DNA of 64,000 nt from CAVORB01 sp963736235 (GTDB lineage: Bacteria; Pseudomonadota; Gammaproteobacteria; Chromatiales; Chromatiaceae), in NCBI GenBank assembly GCA_963736235.1, contig CAVTOR010000031.1, positions 372,001-436,000 of the forward strand, read 5' to 3'. Made by a program: the position numbers and the translations under genes. Under the pieces are notes generated by a model. The model was given only the letters and a program-made list of their open reading frames with translations. It searched no databases and was not told the origin of the DNA. Below, piece by piece: positions 1 to 9,157 of the stretch (its first letter is position 1; each line of letters starts with the position of its first letter).

Positions 1-65
1 GGGAACCCCATGGCGAAGGGCCTTGCGCATTGGTCGGCGGATACGGTTGCGTGTTGCCGTGCGCC

Positions 66-890
66 TCAGAGATCGGATTTAACCTTCGCGGAGCGGTCGA
101 CCGGGACTTGCGTTGCCCCCTCACCCGAGGGCTCCTCTGCGGTGGAAACGATTTCGCACGCCTCGAGGTCCGGCAGGTGATTGAAGTGACCCGTGATCCC
201 GCGCTGCTCGAGGGCCTTGGACATGGCCTCCATGCGCTGATCCATGAGGTGAATATGATCGAGCATGCAGTTGATCGCGTGGGCGACCGGGTCGGGGGCG
301 TCCCGGGTGGCGCCATAGGCGTCGAAGCCGATGCGCTCGGCGGTCACCGCCCGGCGCTCGAGCTCTGCGTCGGTTGGACGCGGCCCGACTACATGGCCAG
401 GTACACCCACCACGGTAGCGCCCGGCGCAATGGCCTTCACCACCACCGCGTTGGAGCCGATACGGGCACCGTCACCGATCTCGATCGGACCGAGCACCTT
501 GGCCCCGGCGCCCACGACCACGTCCCGGCCGAGGGTGGGATGGCGTTTGCCCTTGTCCCAACTGGTGCCGCCCAGCGTAACGCCGTGGTAGAGGGTGCAA
601 TCCTCGCCAATCACCGCCGTCTCCCCGATCACGACCCCCATGCCGTGATCGATGAAGAAGCGGCGTCCGATCTGGGCCCCGGGATGGATCTCGATCCCCG
701 TGAACAGGCGGGCGACGTTGGAAACAAAACGGGCGAGCCACTTGAATCCGCGCTTCCACAGGCCGTGCGAGAGGCGGTGCATCATCACGGCGTGCAGTCC
801 CGGATAGGTGGTGAGGACCTCGAACGCGTTGCGCGCGGCAGGGTCCCGCTCGAACACGCAGGCGATGTCTTCGCGCAATCGATCGAACAT
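66..890 (-). CDS. cysE: serine O-acetyltransferase CysE
   Basis: Acetylates L-serine with acetyl-CoA to give O-acetylserine, the first committed step of cysteine synthesis; cytoplasmic and normally hexameric. The predicted 274-residue protein has the usual helical N-terminal part (about residues 1-65), then a left-handed hexapeptide-repeat helix from about residue 69 (HPGAQIG) with the catalytic-region histidines in FIDHG and YHGVTLGGTSWD, ending with GVPG. The ORF extends seven codons further upstream, but ATG at 890 is preceded by GAGGAG at six-base spacing and gives the canonical MFDRLREDI start, so I use it. It lies 17 bp behind the trmJ stop on the same strand, so the two are probably cotranscribed. 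The C-terminal tail after the hexapeptide domain (about 85 residues, HINCMLDHIH region) is longer than in E. coli CysE, as in many iron-sulfur-cluster-linked CysE proteins. Identity is secure. Confidence 0.96.
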   Translation of the reverse strand: MFDRLREDIACVFERDPAARNAFEVLTTYPGLHAVMMHRLSHGLWKRGFKWLARFVSNVARLFTGIEIHPGAQIGRRFFIDHGMGVVIGETAVIGEDCTLYHGVTLGGTSWDKGKRHPTLGRDVVVGAGAKVLGPIEIGDGARIGSNAVVVKAIAPGATVVGVPGHVVGPRPTDAELERRAVTAERIGFDAYGATRDAPDPVAHAINCMLDHIHLMDQRMEAMSKALEQRGITGHFNHLPDLEACEIVSTAEEPSGEGATQVPVDRSAKVKSDL

Positions 891-907
891 CAAATACTCC
901 TCGGGTC

Positions 908-1717
908 TCACTCGCTCGCCGGGCCGCAGCCCGTCGTCGCCCCGTCGATTTCGCCCTTGGGCTTGCGGAATCGATCGGATGTCTTGCGGCCCTGGGCGGC
1001 GCTGAGAACGCCGCGCAGGATGTTGAGCTCTATCCGGTCCGGGCGCGCGCGGTTGAATAGCCGCCGCAAGCGCCGCAGCAGCTTGCGTGACTGGTCGGGA
1101 TCGCTGAACCCCAGGTCCACCAGCGCCTGGGCAAGGTGCTGGTGGAACCCTTCCATGGCCTCCGCCGGCGCCAGGTCCCTGGGGACATCCGCCAGCCGCC
1201 GGCCCTCGCGCTCACGCAGCGTGCGATGGATCTCATAGGCGAAAACCTGGGCCGCGGCCGCCAGGTTCAACGAGCTGAACGCCGGGTTGACGGGGATATT
1301 GACCAGGTAGTGGCAACGGGCGAGCTCTTCGTTCGTGAGGCCGGAGCTCTCCCGCCCCAGCACCAGGGCGACCTCACCCCCAGCCGCCTCGTCGAGCAGG
1401 CGCTCCGCGCAATCCCTCGGCTCCAACAGGGGCCACTCGATTGATCGCAGACGGGCGCTGGAGCCCACCACTACCCGACAACCCGCCAGTGCCCCGACCA
1501 GGTCATGATGGACGCCGGCGGCCGCGAGAAGATCATCTGCCCCGGAGGCCCGCGCCAACGCCTCCGCGTTCGGGAAGTGGCGGGGCCGCACCAGCTCAAG
1601 ACGACGCAGGCATTGCGTCTTCATCGCCCGTGCCACGGCGCCGATGTTTCCCGGGTGGGTTGTCTCCACGAGCACAAAGCGGATGCGATCGAGCAGCGAG
1701 AGGGTGGTGTTCATCAT
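908..1717 (-). CDS. trmJ: tRNA (cytidine/uridine-2'-O-)-methyltransferase TrmJ
   Basis: SAM-dependent SPOUT-class methyltransferase that 2'-O-methylates position 32 of several tRNAs. The 269-residue protein opens with RIRFVLVETTHPGNIGAVAR, the N-terminal strand and first loop of the TrmH/SpoU fold, and carries the family knot motifs LVLGRESSGLTNEE (about residues 140-153) and IPVNPAFSSLNLAAA (about 161-175). The C-terminal helical extension (about 190-260) is the dimerisation part typical of TrmJ as opposed to TrmL. Two adjacent ATG codons (1717 and 1714) could both start translation; no strong ribosome-binding site separates them. The gene is divergent from suhB across a 75-bp gap, the same arrangement (suhB / trmJ / cysE) seen in many gammaproteobacteria, where iscR usually follows. 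Confidence 0.95.
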   Translation of the reverse strand: MMNTTLSLLDRIRFVLVETTHPGNIGAVARAMKTQCLRRLELVRPRHFPNAEALARASGADDLLAAAGVHHDLVGALAGCRVVVGSSARLRSIEWPLLEPRDCAERLLDEAAGGEVALVLGRESSGLTNEELARCHYLVNIPVNPAFSSLNLAAAAQVFAYEIHRTLREREGRRLADVPRDLAPAEAMEGFHQHLAQALVDLGFSDPDQSRKLLRRLRRLFNRARPDRIELNILRGVLSAAQGRKTSDRFRKPKGEIDGATTGCGPASE

Positions 1718-1792
1718 GAACGCTGAGCTTCTTCAGAATATCGCTTCATTGTCAAGCTTTGATACAGGGCGCGCATGGAGTATCTTTCCCCG

Positions 1793-2590
1793 ATGCACCC
1801 CATGCTCAACATCGCTACCCGCGCGGCGCGCAGCGCCGGACGCATCCTGCTGCGCTACGCCGAGCGCCTCGACCAAGTCGCGGTCACGACCAAGAGCCGA
1901 AACGACTTCGTCAGCGAAGTGGATCGCAGCGCCGAAGATGCGATCATCCACGAGCTACGCAGCAAGTTCCCCGACCACGCGATCCTGGCGGAGGAGAGCG
2001 GCAAGCACGCCGGCCGAGACTTCGAGTGGGTGATCGACCCCCTGGACGGCACCACCAATTACTTGCACGGCTTCCCTCAGTTCTCGGTCTCGATCGCGCT
2101 CAGGTATCGGGGACGGCTCGAGCACGCGGTGGTCTACGACCCTCTTCGTGAGGAGTTGTTCACCGCCAGTCGCGGCCAGGGTGCGCTGCTCAACGACAGG
2201 AAGCTGCGCGTGTCCACTCGGCTTGGGCTCGAGGGGGCATTGATCGGCACCGGATTTCCCTTCCGCGATCACGGTCATCTGGACGCCTACATGGGCATGT
2301 TCAAGGACATGATCCAGGAAACAGCGGGAATTCGCCGCCCCGGCTCCGCCGCTCTCGACTTCGCCTATGTGGCGGCGGGCCGGCTCGACGGTTTCTGGGA
2401 GCTCGGCCTTGCCCAGTGGGATTTCGCCGCCGGCGCTCTGCTGGTGACGGAAGCCGGCGGGTCAGTGACCGATCTCGCCGGTGGCGATCGCTACATGGAG
2501 ACGGGCAATCTGGTGGCGGGAAACGTCAAGGTCCAGGCGGCCATCGTCGCCAAGCTCCGCCCTCACCTCGGCGACTCGCTGCGCGCCTGA
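1793..2590 (+). CDS. suhB: inositol-1-monophosphatase family protein SuhB
   Basis: Mg2+-dependent phosphatase of the inositol monophosphatase family; in E. coli SuhB also binds RNA polymerase/NusA and helps ribosomal RNA antitermination. The 265-residue product shows the metal-binding motifs EES (about residues 67-69) and DPLDGTTN (82-89) and the second signature QWDFAAGALLVTEAGG near 205-220. The open frame begins at 1775, but the second ATG (1793) gives MHPMLNIATRAAR, the conserved family start, so I choose it. It ends 38 bp before the convergent secF stop with no obvious hairpin terminator between them. Confidence 0.96.
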   Translation: MHPMLNIATRAARSAGRILLRYAERLDQVAVTTKSRNDFVSEVDRSAEDAIIHELRSKFPDHAILAEESGKHAGRDFEWVIDPLDGTTNYLHGFPQFSVSIALRYRGRLEHAVVYDPLREELFTASRGQGALLNDRKLRVSTRLGLEGALIGTGFPFRDHGHLDAYMGMFKDMIQETAGIRRPGSAALDFAYVAAGRLDGFWELGLAQWDFAAGALLVTEAGGSVTDLAGGDRYMETGNLVAGNVKVQAAIVAKLRPHLGDSLRA

Positions 2591-2628
2591 GCCACATCGG
2601 GCTTCAACGACCTCGGGCGGCTCGCGGA

Positions 2629-3573
2629 TCAGGGCGTCGCTTCCAACTCCTCCCCCTCTTTCTTCACCGGCATCAGATCGGCCCGGCTGACGCCGAGCGC
2701 CACCACCGCGGCCGTCGCCACATAGATGGTCGAATAGGTTCCGACGATGACGCCAACGATCAACGCCAGGGAAAAACCGCTGATCGCCTTGCCGCCGAAG
2801 AGGAAGAGCGCCAGCAGCACCAATAGCGTGGTGCCAGAGGTGATGAAGGTGCGCGACAGGGTCTGGTTGATCGACTGGTTGATGATCTCGATCACGGTGC
2901 CCTTGCGCACCTTGCGGAAGTTCTCGCGGACGCGGTCGAAGATGACGATGGTGTCGTTCAGGGAATAGCCGATCACCGCGAGCACCGCCGCCAGCACGGG
3001 CAGATCGAACTCGATCTGGAAAATGGAGAAAACGCCCACCGTGAAAAATACGTCGTGGATGATCGCGATGACGGCGCCAACGGCGAAGCGCCACTCGAAC
3101 CGCAAAGCGACGTAGATCAGGATGCCGATAAGGGAAAACAACACAGCAAGCCCGCCGTCCTCGCGCAGCTCCTCGCCCACCTGAGGGCCGACGAACTCGA
3201 CCCGCCGCAGCTCCACCGCGCTCTCGGCCGCCGCGCCCAGGACCTGATAGACGCGATCACTCAACTCGGCACTGACCGCCTCCCCCTCGTCCGCCTGCGG
3301 CGCGAGGCGGATCATCACGTCGCGCAGGGTACCGAAGTGCTGCACGGTGGCGCCCGAGAAACCGCCCTCCGTCAAGGCCGCGCGCACGTCGGCCAGTTCC
3401 ACCGGCTGCTCGTATTCGACCTCGATCAGGGTGCCGCCGGTAAAGTCGAGCCCGAGGTTGAACCCGCGCACCACCATGGAGACCAGGCACAACAGCAGCG
3501 CCACGCCGGACACGATGACCGCCGCCCGCCGCTTGCCCATGAAATCAATATTGAAGCCCTGCAAGATGTGCAT
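2629..3573 (-). CDS. secF: protein translocase subunit SecF
   Basis: Inner-membrane partner of SecD; SecDF-YajC uses the proton gradient to help pull preproteins through SecYEG. The 314-residue sequence has one N-terminal membrane segment (about residues 15-35), the periplasmic P4-type domain containing FTGGTLIEV (about 44-52), and five further membrane helices from about 135 to 300, including the VIGYSLNDTIVIFDRVRENF region that carries the conserved Asp and Arg residues of helix 4. Length is normal. It starts 13 bp after the secD stop, so the two are coexpressed. Confidence 0.97.
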   Translation of the reverse strand: MHILQGFNIDFMGKRRAAVIVSGVALLLCLVSMVVRGFNLGLDFTGGTLIEVEYEQPVELADVRAALTEGGFSGATVQHFGTLRDVMIRLAPQADEGEAVSAELSDRVYQVLGAAAESAVELRRVEFVGPQVGEELREDGGLAVLFSLIGILIYVALRFEWRFAVGAVIAIIHDVFFTVGVFSIFQIEFDLPVLAAVLAVIGYSLNDTIVIFDRVRENFRKVRKGTVIEIINQSINQTLSRTFITSGTTLLVLLALFLFGGKAISGFSLALIVGVIVGTYSTIYVATAAVVALGVSRADLMPVKKEGEELEATP

Positions 3574-3586
3574 GCGAATCCCCTGC

Positions 3587-5443
3587 TCAGATGGCGAGCT
3601 TAGTCAATCGCTTTCCGCCGTAGATCAGGTTGACCAGCGCGCGGCTGCCGAGAATGGCGGTAAACATGGAGGTGACGATGCCGATGAACAGCGTCACCGC
3701 GAAGCCCTTGATCGGCCCCGTCCCAAAGCTGAACAGCACCACCGCGGCGATCAGCGTGGTGATGTTGGCATCGACGATGGTCGACAGCGCCTTGTCGTAC
3801 CCCGCGTGTATGCTCGCCTGGGGAGAGTTGCCGTTGCGCACCTCCTCGCGAATGCGCTCGAAGATCAGCACATTGGCGTCGACCGCCATACCTACGGTCA
3901 GCACAATGCCCGCGATGCCGGGCAACGTCAGGGTCGCCTGCAGCAGAGAAAGAACGGCCACGATCAGCACTAGATTCAGCAACAGCACGAAATCCGCCAC
4001 CAACCCGAAGACCTTGTAGTAGATGGCCATGAAGACAACCACCAGGACGAAGCCGATCAGGACGGACTGGAAGCCTTGGTCGATGTTGTCTTGCCCCAAG
4101 CTTGGACCGATGGTCCGCTCCTCGACGATCTCGATGGGCGCCGCGAGTGCCCCGGCACGCAGCAGCAACGCCAGATTGTGGGCCTCGTTGGAGCTGTCGA
4201 GACCCGTGGTCTGGAAACGCCGCCCGAACGGCTCGAGGATATTGGCGACGCTGATCACTTCCTCGGTACGCTCGGTGCGTTTCACCGGCGCGCCATCCAC
4301 CATGCTGGTGACGGAACGGTTCTCGATGAAGACCACCGCCATGGGCTTACCCACGTTTTCCGTCGTGACGTTGCGCATGCGCCGAGCCCCTTGTCCGTCC
4401 AGGCTGACGAACACCGCGGGCTGGCCGCTGCGCTGATCGAAGCCGGCGGAGGCGTCGGTGATCTGATCGCCCGTCACGATCACGCGGCGCTGCAGCAGTA
4501 CGGGTTGGCCCTGGCGGTCCTTGTAGAGCTTGCTGCCGACCGGCACTCGGCCATCCACGGCGTCTTGCACGGAGTGCTCGGTGTCGACCAGGCGGTACTC
4601 CAGGGTCGCGGTGGCGCCCAGGATCTCCTTCAGGCGGCCCGGATCCGACGCGCCGGGAAGTTGGACGACGATGCGCCGCTCTCCCTGTCGCTGAATAATG
4701 GGTTCGGCGACGCCGAGGGCGTTTACGCGGTTGCGCAGGGTAGTGATGTTCTGTTCCAGGGCGAACTTCTTCACCGCCAGCTCATCTGCCGGTGTCATGG
4801 ATGCGTAGACGAAAAAGTCGGCACCTCGCTCGCCCGTTTCCAGGCTGAGGTCCCGGAACTCCCGCGCGATCAAGGACTCGGCCTTGTCGCGCGTCTCGGC
4901 ATCGCGGAACTTGACGGCGATGCGCCCGGCGTCGCGGGTGACGGTCAGGTAGCGCACCTTCTCGTCGCGCAGCAGCGTGCGGATGTCGCCGTTATAGCGT
5001 TCGAGCGCCTGATCCACCGCGGCGTCCATGTCGACGTCGATCAGGACATGGATACCCCCGCGCAAGTCCAACCCCAGAAACATGGGTTGGATGCCCAGGG
5101 CGCGCACCCAACCCGGCAGGTCCGGCGAGATCGTGAGCGCACTGTTATAGCGGTCGGAGAGCGTTACCTCGATGGCGGCCTGCCCTTGTAGCTGAGCACC
5201 GGAGGTGTCGAATCGCGCCAGAACCTTGCCGCCTTCAAGGAGTTCGACCGCCTTGTACTCGACGCCGGCGTTCTCCAGCGCGGCTTTGACCTCGCCGACG
5301 GTCGCATCCGTGACCGCGCCCCCCCGTGCGGCGGTTACCTCGATCGACGGATTCTGCGGAAACAGATTCGGCAGCGCAAAGAGCAACCCGACCAGCACCA
5401 CGGCCAGGACCAGCAAATTCTTCCACAGCGGATATCGGTTCAT
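3587..5443 (-). CDS. secD: protein translocase subunit SecD
   Basis: Large subunit of the SecDF translocation motor. The 618-residue protein has an N-terminal membrane helix (about residues 10-26), a large periplasmic P1 region beginning with LGLDLRGGIHVLIDV (about 122-136), and six-helix membrane half from about residue 450, with GMAVDANVLIFERIREE (about 520-536) containing the Asp used in proton transfer. E. coli SecD is 615 residues, so the gene is full length and unbroken. It lies between yajC (upstream, 109-bp gap) and secF. Confidence 0.97.
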   Translation of the reverse strand: MNRYPLWKNLLVLAVVLVGLLFALPNLFPQNPSIEVTAARGGAVTDATVGEVKAALENAGVEYKAVELLEGGKVLARFDTSGAQLQGQAAIEVTLSDRYNSALTISPDLPGWVRALGIQPMFLGLDLRGGIHVLIDVDMDAAVDQALERYNGDIRTLLRDEKVRYLTVTRDAGRIAVKFRDAETRDKAESLIAREFRDLSLETGERGADFFVYASMTPADELAVKKFALEQNITTLRNRVNALGVAEPIIQRQGERRIVVQLPGASDPGRLKEILGATATLEYRLVDTEHSVQDAVDGRVPVGSKLYKDRQGQPVLLQRRVIVTGDQITDASAGFDQRSGQPAVFVSLDGQGARRMRNVTTENVGKPMAVVFIENRSVTSMVDGAPVKRTERTEEVISVANILEPFGRRFQTTGLDSSNEAHNLALLLRAGALAAPIEIVEERTIGPSLGQDNIDQGFQSVLIGFVLVVVFMAIYYKVFGLVADFVLLLNLVLIVAVLSLLQATLTLPGIAGIVLTVGMAVDANVLIFERIREEVRNGNSPQASIHAGYDKALSTIVDANITTLIAAVVLFSFGTGPIKGFAVTLFIGIVTSMFTAILGSRALVNLIYGGKRLTKLAI

Positions 5444-5552
5444 CGCAATTCCATCGAGCGTCCGGGCCCCAATCGGGGGTCCGGCTCCAAATTAGGTCGT
5501 TGATCGAAGCGGGGAGCGAGGCGACCGCAGCGCCGGTCGCCGCAAATCTGGG

Positions 5553-5882
5553 TCACAGCTCCTTGATTGACCCCTTGGGCAGCACCGACTCCACCGCCTG
5601 GCGGCGAACCTTCACCTCGACGCCCTCGGCGATCTCCACCTTGGCGAAGTTCTCGCCCAGATCCGTGATGCGTCCAACCAGCCCCCCCATGGTGGTGACC
5701 TCATCACCCTTGGTCAGGGCTTCGACCATCTTCTTGTGCTCCTTCTGACGCTTCACCTGCGGACGTATCATCAGAAAGTACAGGAGCACGACCAGGCCAA
5801 TGGGAAACAGCAGCCCCAGCAGCGGATCACCCTGCGATGCGGCGGCTTCCTGAGCCAGGGCGTCGGAGATGAAAAAGCTCAT
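5553..5882 (-). CDS. yajC: Sec translocon accessory subunit YajC
   Basis: Small single-pass inner-membrane protein that copurifies with SecDF. The 109-residue product has a membrane helix at about residues 20-42 (LLGLLFPIGLVVLLYFLMI) followed by the family signature RPQVKRQKEHKKMVEALTKGDEV and a small C-terminal beta domain. It follows tgt on the same strand, the order tgt-yajC-secD-secF found throughout gammaproteobacteria. Confidence 0.96.
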   Translation of the reverse strand: MSFFISDALAQEAAASQGDPLLGLLFPIGLVVLLYFLMIRPQVKRQKEHKKMVEALTKGDEVTTMGGLVGRITDLGENFAKVEIAEGVEVKVRRQAVESVLPKGSIKEL

Positions 5883-5977
5883 GGGATGTCCTCGACTTAG
5901 ACGGAGATTACCGGCACATGCCGGGGTAAATTCAGCCGCGCATTATGACACAGCTGGGGCAAAGTTGAACCGACGCG

Positions 5978-7078
5978 CTAGGTGGCGGCCCTCGCGGCAC
6001 GGAAGTCGCGTGCAAACGCGCTCAGAGTACCAGCGGCCACCGCCTCGCGCAGCGCGCGCATCAGAGTCTGATAGTGGGCGAGGTTGTGGATGGTGTTCAA
6101 CCGCGAGCCCAGGATCTCGTTGCACTTGTCCAGGTGGTGCAGATAGGCTCTGCTGTAGTTCCTGCAAGTGTAGCAATCGCAATGGGAATCCAGCGGGTCC
6201 GTGTCGGACTTGAAACGCGCGTTGCGGATTCTCACCACCCCGTCACGCGTGAACAGGTGGCCGTTGCGCGCATTGCGGGTAGGCATGACGCAGTCGAACA
6301 TGTCGATGCCGCGGACCACCGCCTCGACGATGTCCGCGGGGGTCCCGACCCCCATGAGATAACGCGGACGATCCGCGGGCAACCGCGGAGCGAGGAAATC
6401 CAGGACCCGCAGCCGGTCGGCCTCCGGCTCGCCCACTGAAAGGCCCCCCACCGCGTAACCGTCGAAGCCGATCTCGCGCACACCGGCGAGGGATGCCTCG
6501 CGCAGTTCCTCGAACATGCCTCCCTGGACGATGCCGAACAAGGCATGAGGACTGTCGCCATGGGCCGCCTTGCTGCGCACCGCCCAGCGCAGGGAGCGCT
6601 CCATTGATCTTTGCACCTGAGCCTGATCCGCGGGATAGGGGGTGCAGTCGTCGAAGATCATCACGATGTCGGAGCCGAGGGTCCGCTGCACCGCCATCGA
6701 CTCCTCCGGCCCCAGAAACACCGGACTACCATCCACCGGGGACCTGAAATCGACCCCCTGCTCGGTGATCTTTCGCAGCTCGCCGAGGCTGAACACCTGA
6801 AAGCCGCCGGAGTCGGTCAGGATGGGTCCGTCCCAATGCATGAATCGATGCAGATCACCGTGGCGGGCAATGATCTCCATCCCCGGCCGAAGCATTAGGT
6901 GGAAGGTGTTGCCGAGGATGATCTCGGCGCCGAGTCCCCGAAGCTCCTCCGGCGTCATGGCCTTGACCGTGCCGTAGGTGCCCACCGGCATGAACGCCGG
7001 CGTCTCGACCGCTCCGCGGTGGAAGGTAAGGCGGCCGCGCCGCGCCGCGCCGTCCCGGGCCAGCAGCTCAAACTCCAA
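5978..7078 (-). CDS. tgt: queuine tRNA-ribosyltransferase (TGT)
   Basis: Exchanges guanine 34 of GUN-anticodon tRNAs for preQ1 in queuosine synthesis. The frame is open to 7288, but the family begins at LEFELLARDGAARRG. The best start is a TTG at 7078, preceded by GGAGGGGG at six-base spacing inside the end of the upstream HAD gene; this gives 366 residues, close to the usual 370-375. Motifs include the substrate-binding DSGGFQVFSL and GGLSVGEP, the nucleophile region GVGTPADIVEAV with the catalytic Asp further on in RGIDMFDCVMPTRNARNG, and the zinc site CDCYTCRNYSRAYLHHL near the C terminus. It overlaps the HAD stop codon region by 11 bases, suggesting translational coupling. Confidence 0.95.
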   Translation of the reverse strand: MEFELLARDGAARRGRLTFHRGAVETPAFMPVGTYGTVKAMTPEELRGLGAEIILGNTFHLMLRPGMEIIARHGDLHRFMHWDGPILTDSGGFQVFSLGELRKITEQGVDFRSPVDGSPVFLGPEESMAVQRTLGSDIVMIFDDCTPYPADQAQVQRSMERSLRWAVRSKAAHGDSPHALFGIVQGGMFEELREASLAGVREIGFDGYAVGGLSVGEPEADRLRVLDFLAPRLPADRPRYLMGVGTPADIVEAVVRGIDMFDCVMPTRNARNGHLFTRDGVVRIRNARFKSDTDPLDSHCDCYTCRNYSRAYLHHLDKCNEILGSRLNTIHNLAHYQTLMRALREAVAAGTLSAFARDFRAARAAT

Positions 7079-7778
7079 CAGCGGCCCCCTCCAGCAAAGT
7101 CGCGAGCCCGCGCAGGCCGCGCACCTCCGCCACCGGCGGCTCCAGGTCTTCGGGCCAGGGGGTTCCCGCCCGGTTGACCCACACCACCCCCATGCCGATG
7201 CGCCGGGCGGCGTCAACGTCCAGGAGCGGATCGTCGCCCAGGTGAAGCGCCTCTGCGGGCGCAAGACCAGCCCAGTCGAGCGCCACATGAAAAAGCGCCG
7301 GGTCCGGTTTCCGCGCCCCGACCCCGGCCGCGGTGAGAGAGAGATGAAACAGGCCGCGCAAAGGCGTCTTCGAGACGTCTGAGTTGCCGTTGGTCACAGA
7401 GACCAGCTGATATCTCTTCCCCAGTTCGCGCAATACCGGAATGACGTCCTCGAAGGGCTCGACCTGGTTCCGGTGCTCCAGGAACAGGGCCATCGCGTCG
7501 TCGGCAAGCTGCGGGGCGTATCCGAATTCGCGCATCAGCGTGCTCAGAGAGGCGTGCCGAACGGCGGTCAGGTCGTGGGCGATTCCAGGGTTCGACCGAG
7601 CGACGCTCTTGCGATGTGCGCGCAGGCTTGCCTCGTCGTGGGAGCCGGTAAGACGGGCAGCACGGGCCTCCAACCAGGCGTACAGCGCGTCCTCCGCCCG
7701 CCGGATCGCCGGGAGACAGGGCCAGACCGTATCGTCGAGATCGATCGTCAGGAGCTTCAGGCGGTCAACTGGGGTCAT
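7068..7778 (-). CDS. HAD-superfamily hydrolase (class IA phosphatase-like)
   Basis: A cytoplasmic phosphatase of unknown substrate, about 236 residues. Motif I is LLTIDLDDTVW near the N terminus (nucleophile Asp and acid/base Asp), motif II is SVTNGNSD (about residue 110), motif III the Lys in GARKPDPALFH, and motif IV LGDDPLLDVDAARRIGMGVVWVN. The helical cap inserted after motif I marks subfamily IA. Two start choices exist, 7805 and ATG 7778; the latter gives MTPVDRLKLL directly before motif I and is preferred, though neither has a strong ribosome-binding site. It overlaps tgt and is transcribed toward it. Family resemblance is to YigB/GS-type phosphatases; I cannot name the substrate. Confidence 0.85.
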   Translation of the reverse strand: MTPVDRLKLLTIDLDDTVWPCLPAIRRAEDALYAWLEARAARLTGSHDEASLRAHRKSVARSNPGIAHDLTAVRHASLSTLMREFGYAPQLADDAMALFLEHRNQVEPFEDVIPVLRELGKRYQLVSVTNGNSDVSKTPLRGLFHLSLTAAGVGARKPDPALFHVALDWAGLAPAEALHLGDDPLLDVDAARRIGMGVVWVNRAGTPWPEDLEPPVAEVRGLRGLATLLEGAAVGV

Positions 7779-7941
7779 CTTGCCGATCCACGCGCGAACC
7801 CACATTGTGCATTGGTAGCAAGGATTTTGTCAGACGACGGCCGCGCAAGCACCGAATTCCTGCCGTCACACCGCCTCGCGGGCCGCGCTACGAGCGCCTA
7901 AACCCGTTCGACAGGCATCCGCAAACTTGGGAGCCAGAATC

Positions 7942-8577
7942 GTGTTTAGCTTCAGAAACAAGACCGAAATGCCGACCCCCGAGCAGGCCCTGCGCGGTCG
8001 CGCGAACCCGATGCAGGTGTCCGACCGACACTTCGTCAGCGGCCATCCCGTGAAGCCCCCGTTCCCGCAGGGGATGGAGCGCGCCCTGTTCGGCCTCGGT
8101 TGCTTCTGGGGGGCGGAACGGCGCTTCTGGCAGCTACCGGGCGTCTACTCGACGGCAGTCGGATACGCTGCGGGTCACACCCCCAACCCAACCTATGACG
8201 AGGTCTGCACGGGCCTGACCGGCCACAACGAGGTGGTGATGGTCGTGTTCGACCCAGCCAAGATCACTTATCAGGAACTGCTCAGGCGCTTCTGGGAGTC
8301 GCACGACCCCACCCAGGGTATGCGCCAGGGAAACGATGTCGGCACCCAGTACCGATCGGGGATCTACTATTACGACGAGACCCAGCAGAACACAGCGGAG
8401 CAGAGCCAGAAGCGTTACGGCGCGGCACTCAAGGCCGCAGGGGCCGGCCCCATCACGACCGAGATCCTGCCGGCCCCGGAGTTTTATTACGCGGAAGACT
8501 TCCACCAGCAGTATCTGGCCAAGAATCCGCACGGCTACTGTGGTCTTGGGGGATGCGCGGTGCCCTACCCGGCCTGA
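7942..8577 (+). CDS. msrA: peptide methionine sulfoxide reductase MsrA
   Basis: Reduces methionine-S-sulfoxide in proteins and free methionine, an oxidative-damage repair enzyme. The 211-residue sequence carries the catalytic GCFWGAERRFW motif (nucleophilic Cys at about residue 53) and YYAEDFHQQYL plus GYCGLGGCAVP near the C terminus, whose cysteines are candidates for the resolving residues. Closely parallel to E. coli MsrA over its whole length, including the N-terminal extension. The frame opens with TTG at 7927; I choose GTG 7942 (VFSFRNKTEMP), which has TTGGGAG eight bases upstream and matches the E. coli start. It stands alone, divergent from the HAD gene. Confidence 0.95.
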   Translation: MFSFRNKTEMPTPEQALRGRANPMQVSDRHFVSGHPVKPPFPQGMERALFGLGCFWGAERRFWQLPGVYSTAVGYAAGHTPNPTYDEVCTGLTGHNEVVMVVFDPAKITYQELLRRFWESHDPTQGMRQGNDVGTQYRSGIYYYDETQQNTAEQSQKRYGAALKAAGAGPITTEILPAPEFYYAEDFHQQYLAKNPHGYCGLGGCAVPYPA

Positions 8578-8635
8578 ACACAGAAGCGCGGTCTGCCCGG
8601 GATCCGGCAGATTTCATTGTGGACCAGGCTGGTGG

Positions 8636-8664
8636 TTGCCGGACGGGGCGATCTCAAGTATTCT
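8636..8664 (+). promoter_or_regulatory. sigma-70 type promoter of rpmB-rpmG
   Basis: TTGCCG (8636-8641), a 17-base spacer, and TATTCT (8659-8664) match the -35 and -10 consensus well and lie about 50 bases upstream of the rpmB start codon, the right place for the ribosomal protein operon. Read from sequence only; the start site is not known. Confidence 0.6.
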
Positions 8665-8716
8665 TGCCCGTCTTTCTTTTCCAACCCTGGATATCGATCT
8701 CTCAAGGGGCCGCGTC

Positions 8717-8953
8717 ATGTCCAAAGTCTGTCAGGTAACCGGCAAGCGCCCGCTATCCGGTTGCAACGTATCCCACGCCCACAACACGACCAAGCGGCGG
8801 TTCCTGCCGAACCTGCACTACCACCGCTTCTGGGTGGAGAATGAGCGTCGGTGGGTGCGGCTGCGCGTCTCCACCAAGGGCATGCGCATCATCGACAAGA
8901 AGGGCATCGACGCTGTGCTCGCAGAGATGCGCGACCGCGGCGAAAAGGCCTGA
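8717..8953 (+). CDS. rpmB: 50S ribosomal protein L28
   Basis: Ribosomal large-subunit protein of 78 residues, exactly the E. coli length. It begins MSKVCQVTGKRPLSGCNVSH and contains NTTKRRFLPNLH, both hallmarks of L28. The start ATG at 8717 was chosen because it gives the invariant N terminus; the frame itself is open much further upstream. First gene of a two-gene operon with rpmG, 15 bp apart. Confidence 0.98.
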   Translation: MSKVCQVTGKRPLSGCNVSHAHNTTKRRFLPNLHYHRFWVENERRWVRLRVSTKGMRIIDKKGIDAVLAEMRDRGEKA

Positions 8954-8968
8954 GCGAGGTAAAGAACC

Positions 8969-9136
8969 ATGGCCAAGGCAGCTCGTGAAAAGATTCGCCT
9001 GATCTCCAGTGCAGGCACCGGTCATTTCTACACGACCACGAAGAACAAGCGCAACACGCCCGGGAAAATGGAGATGAAGAAATTCGACCCGGTCGCGCGC
9101 CAGCACGTGATGTACAAGGAAGGGAAGATCAAGTAG
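8969..9136 (+). CDS. rpmG: 50S ribosomal protein L33
   Basis: A 55-residue ribosomal protein. Translated from ATG 8969 it reads MAKAAREKIRLISSAGTGHF with TTTKNKRNTPGKMEMKKFD following, nearly identical in pattern and identical in length to E. coli L33. It has no CxxC zinc pairs, so it is the zinc-independent form. GAGGTAA lies just before the start codon. The gene ends 21 bp before a strong rho-independent terminator. Confidence 0.98.
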   Translation: MAKAAREKIRLISSAGTGHFYTTTKNKRNTPGKMEMKKFDPVARQHVMYKEGKIK

Positions 9137-9157
9137 GCAGCCGCCCTCGCGGTTCAC

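Noticed and set aside
1..65. Possible end of another gene at the left edge
   Set aside because: The 65 bases after cysE show no reading frame with recognisable content.
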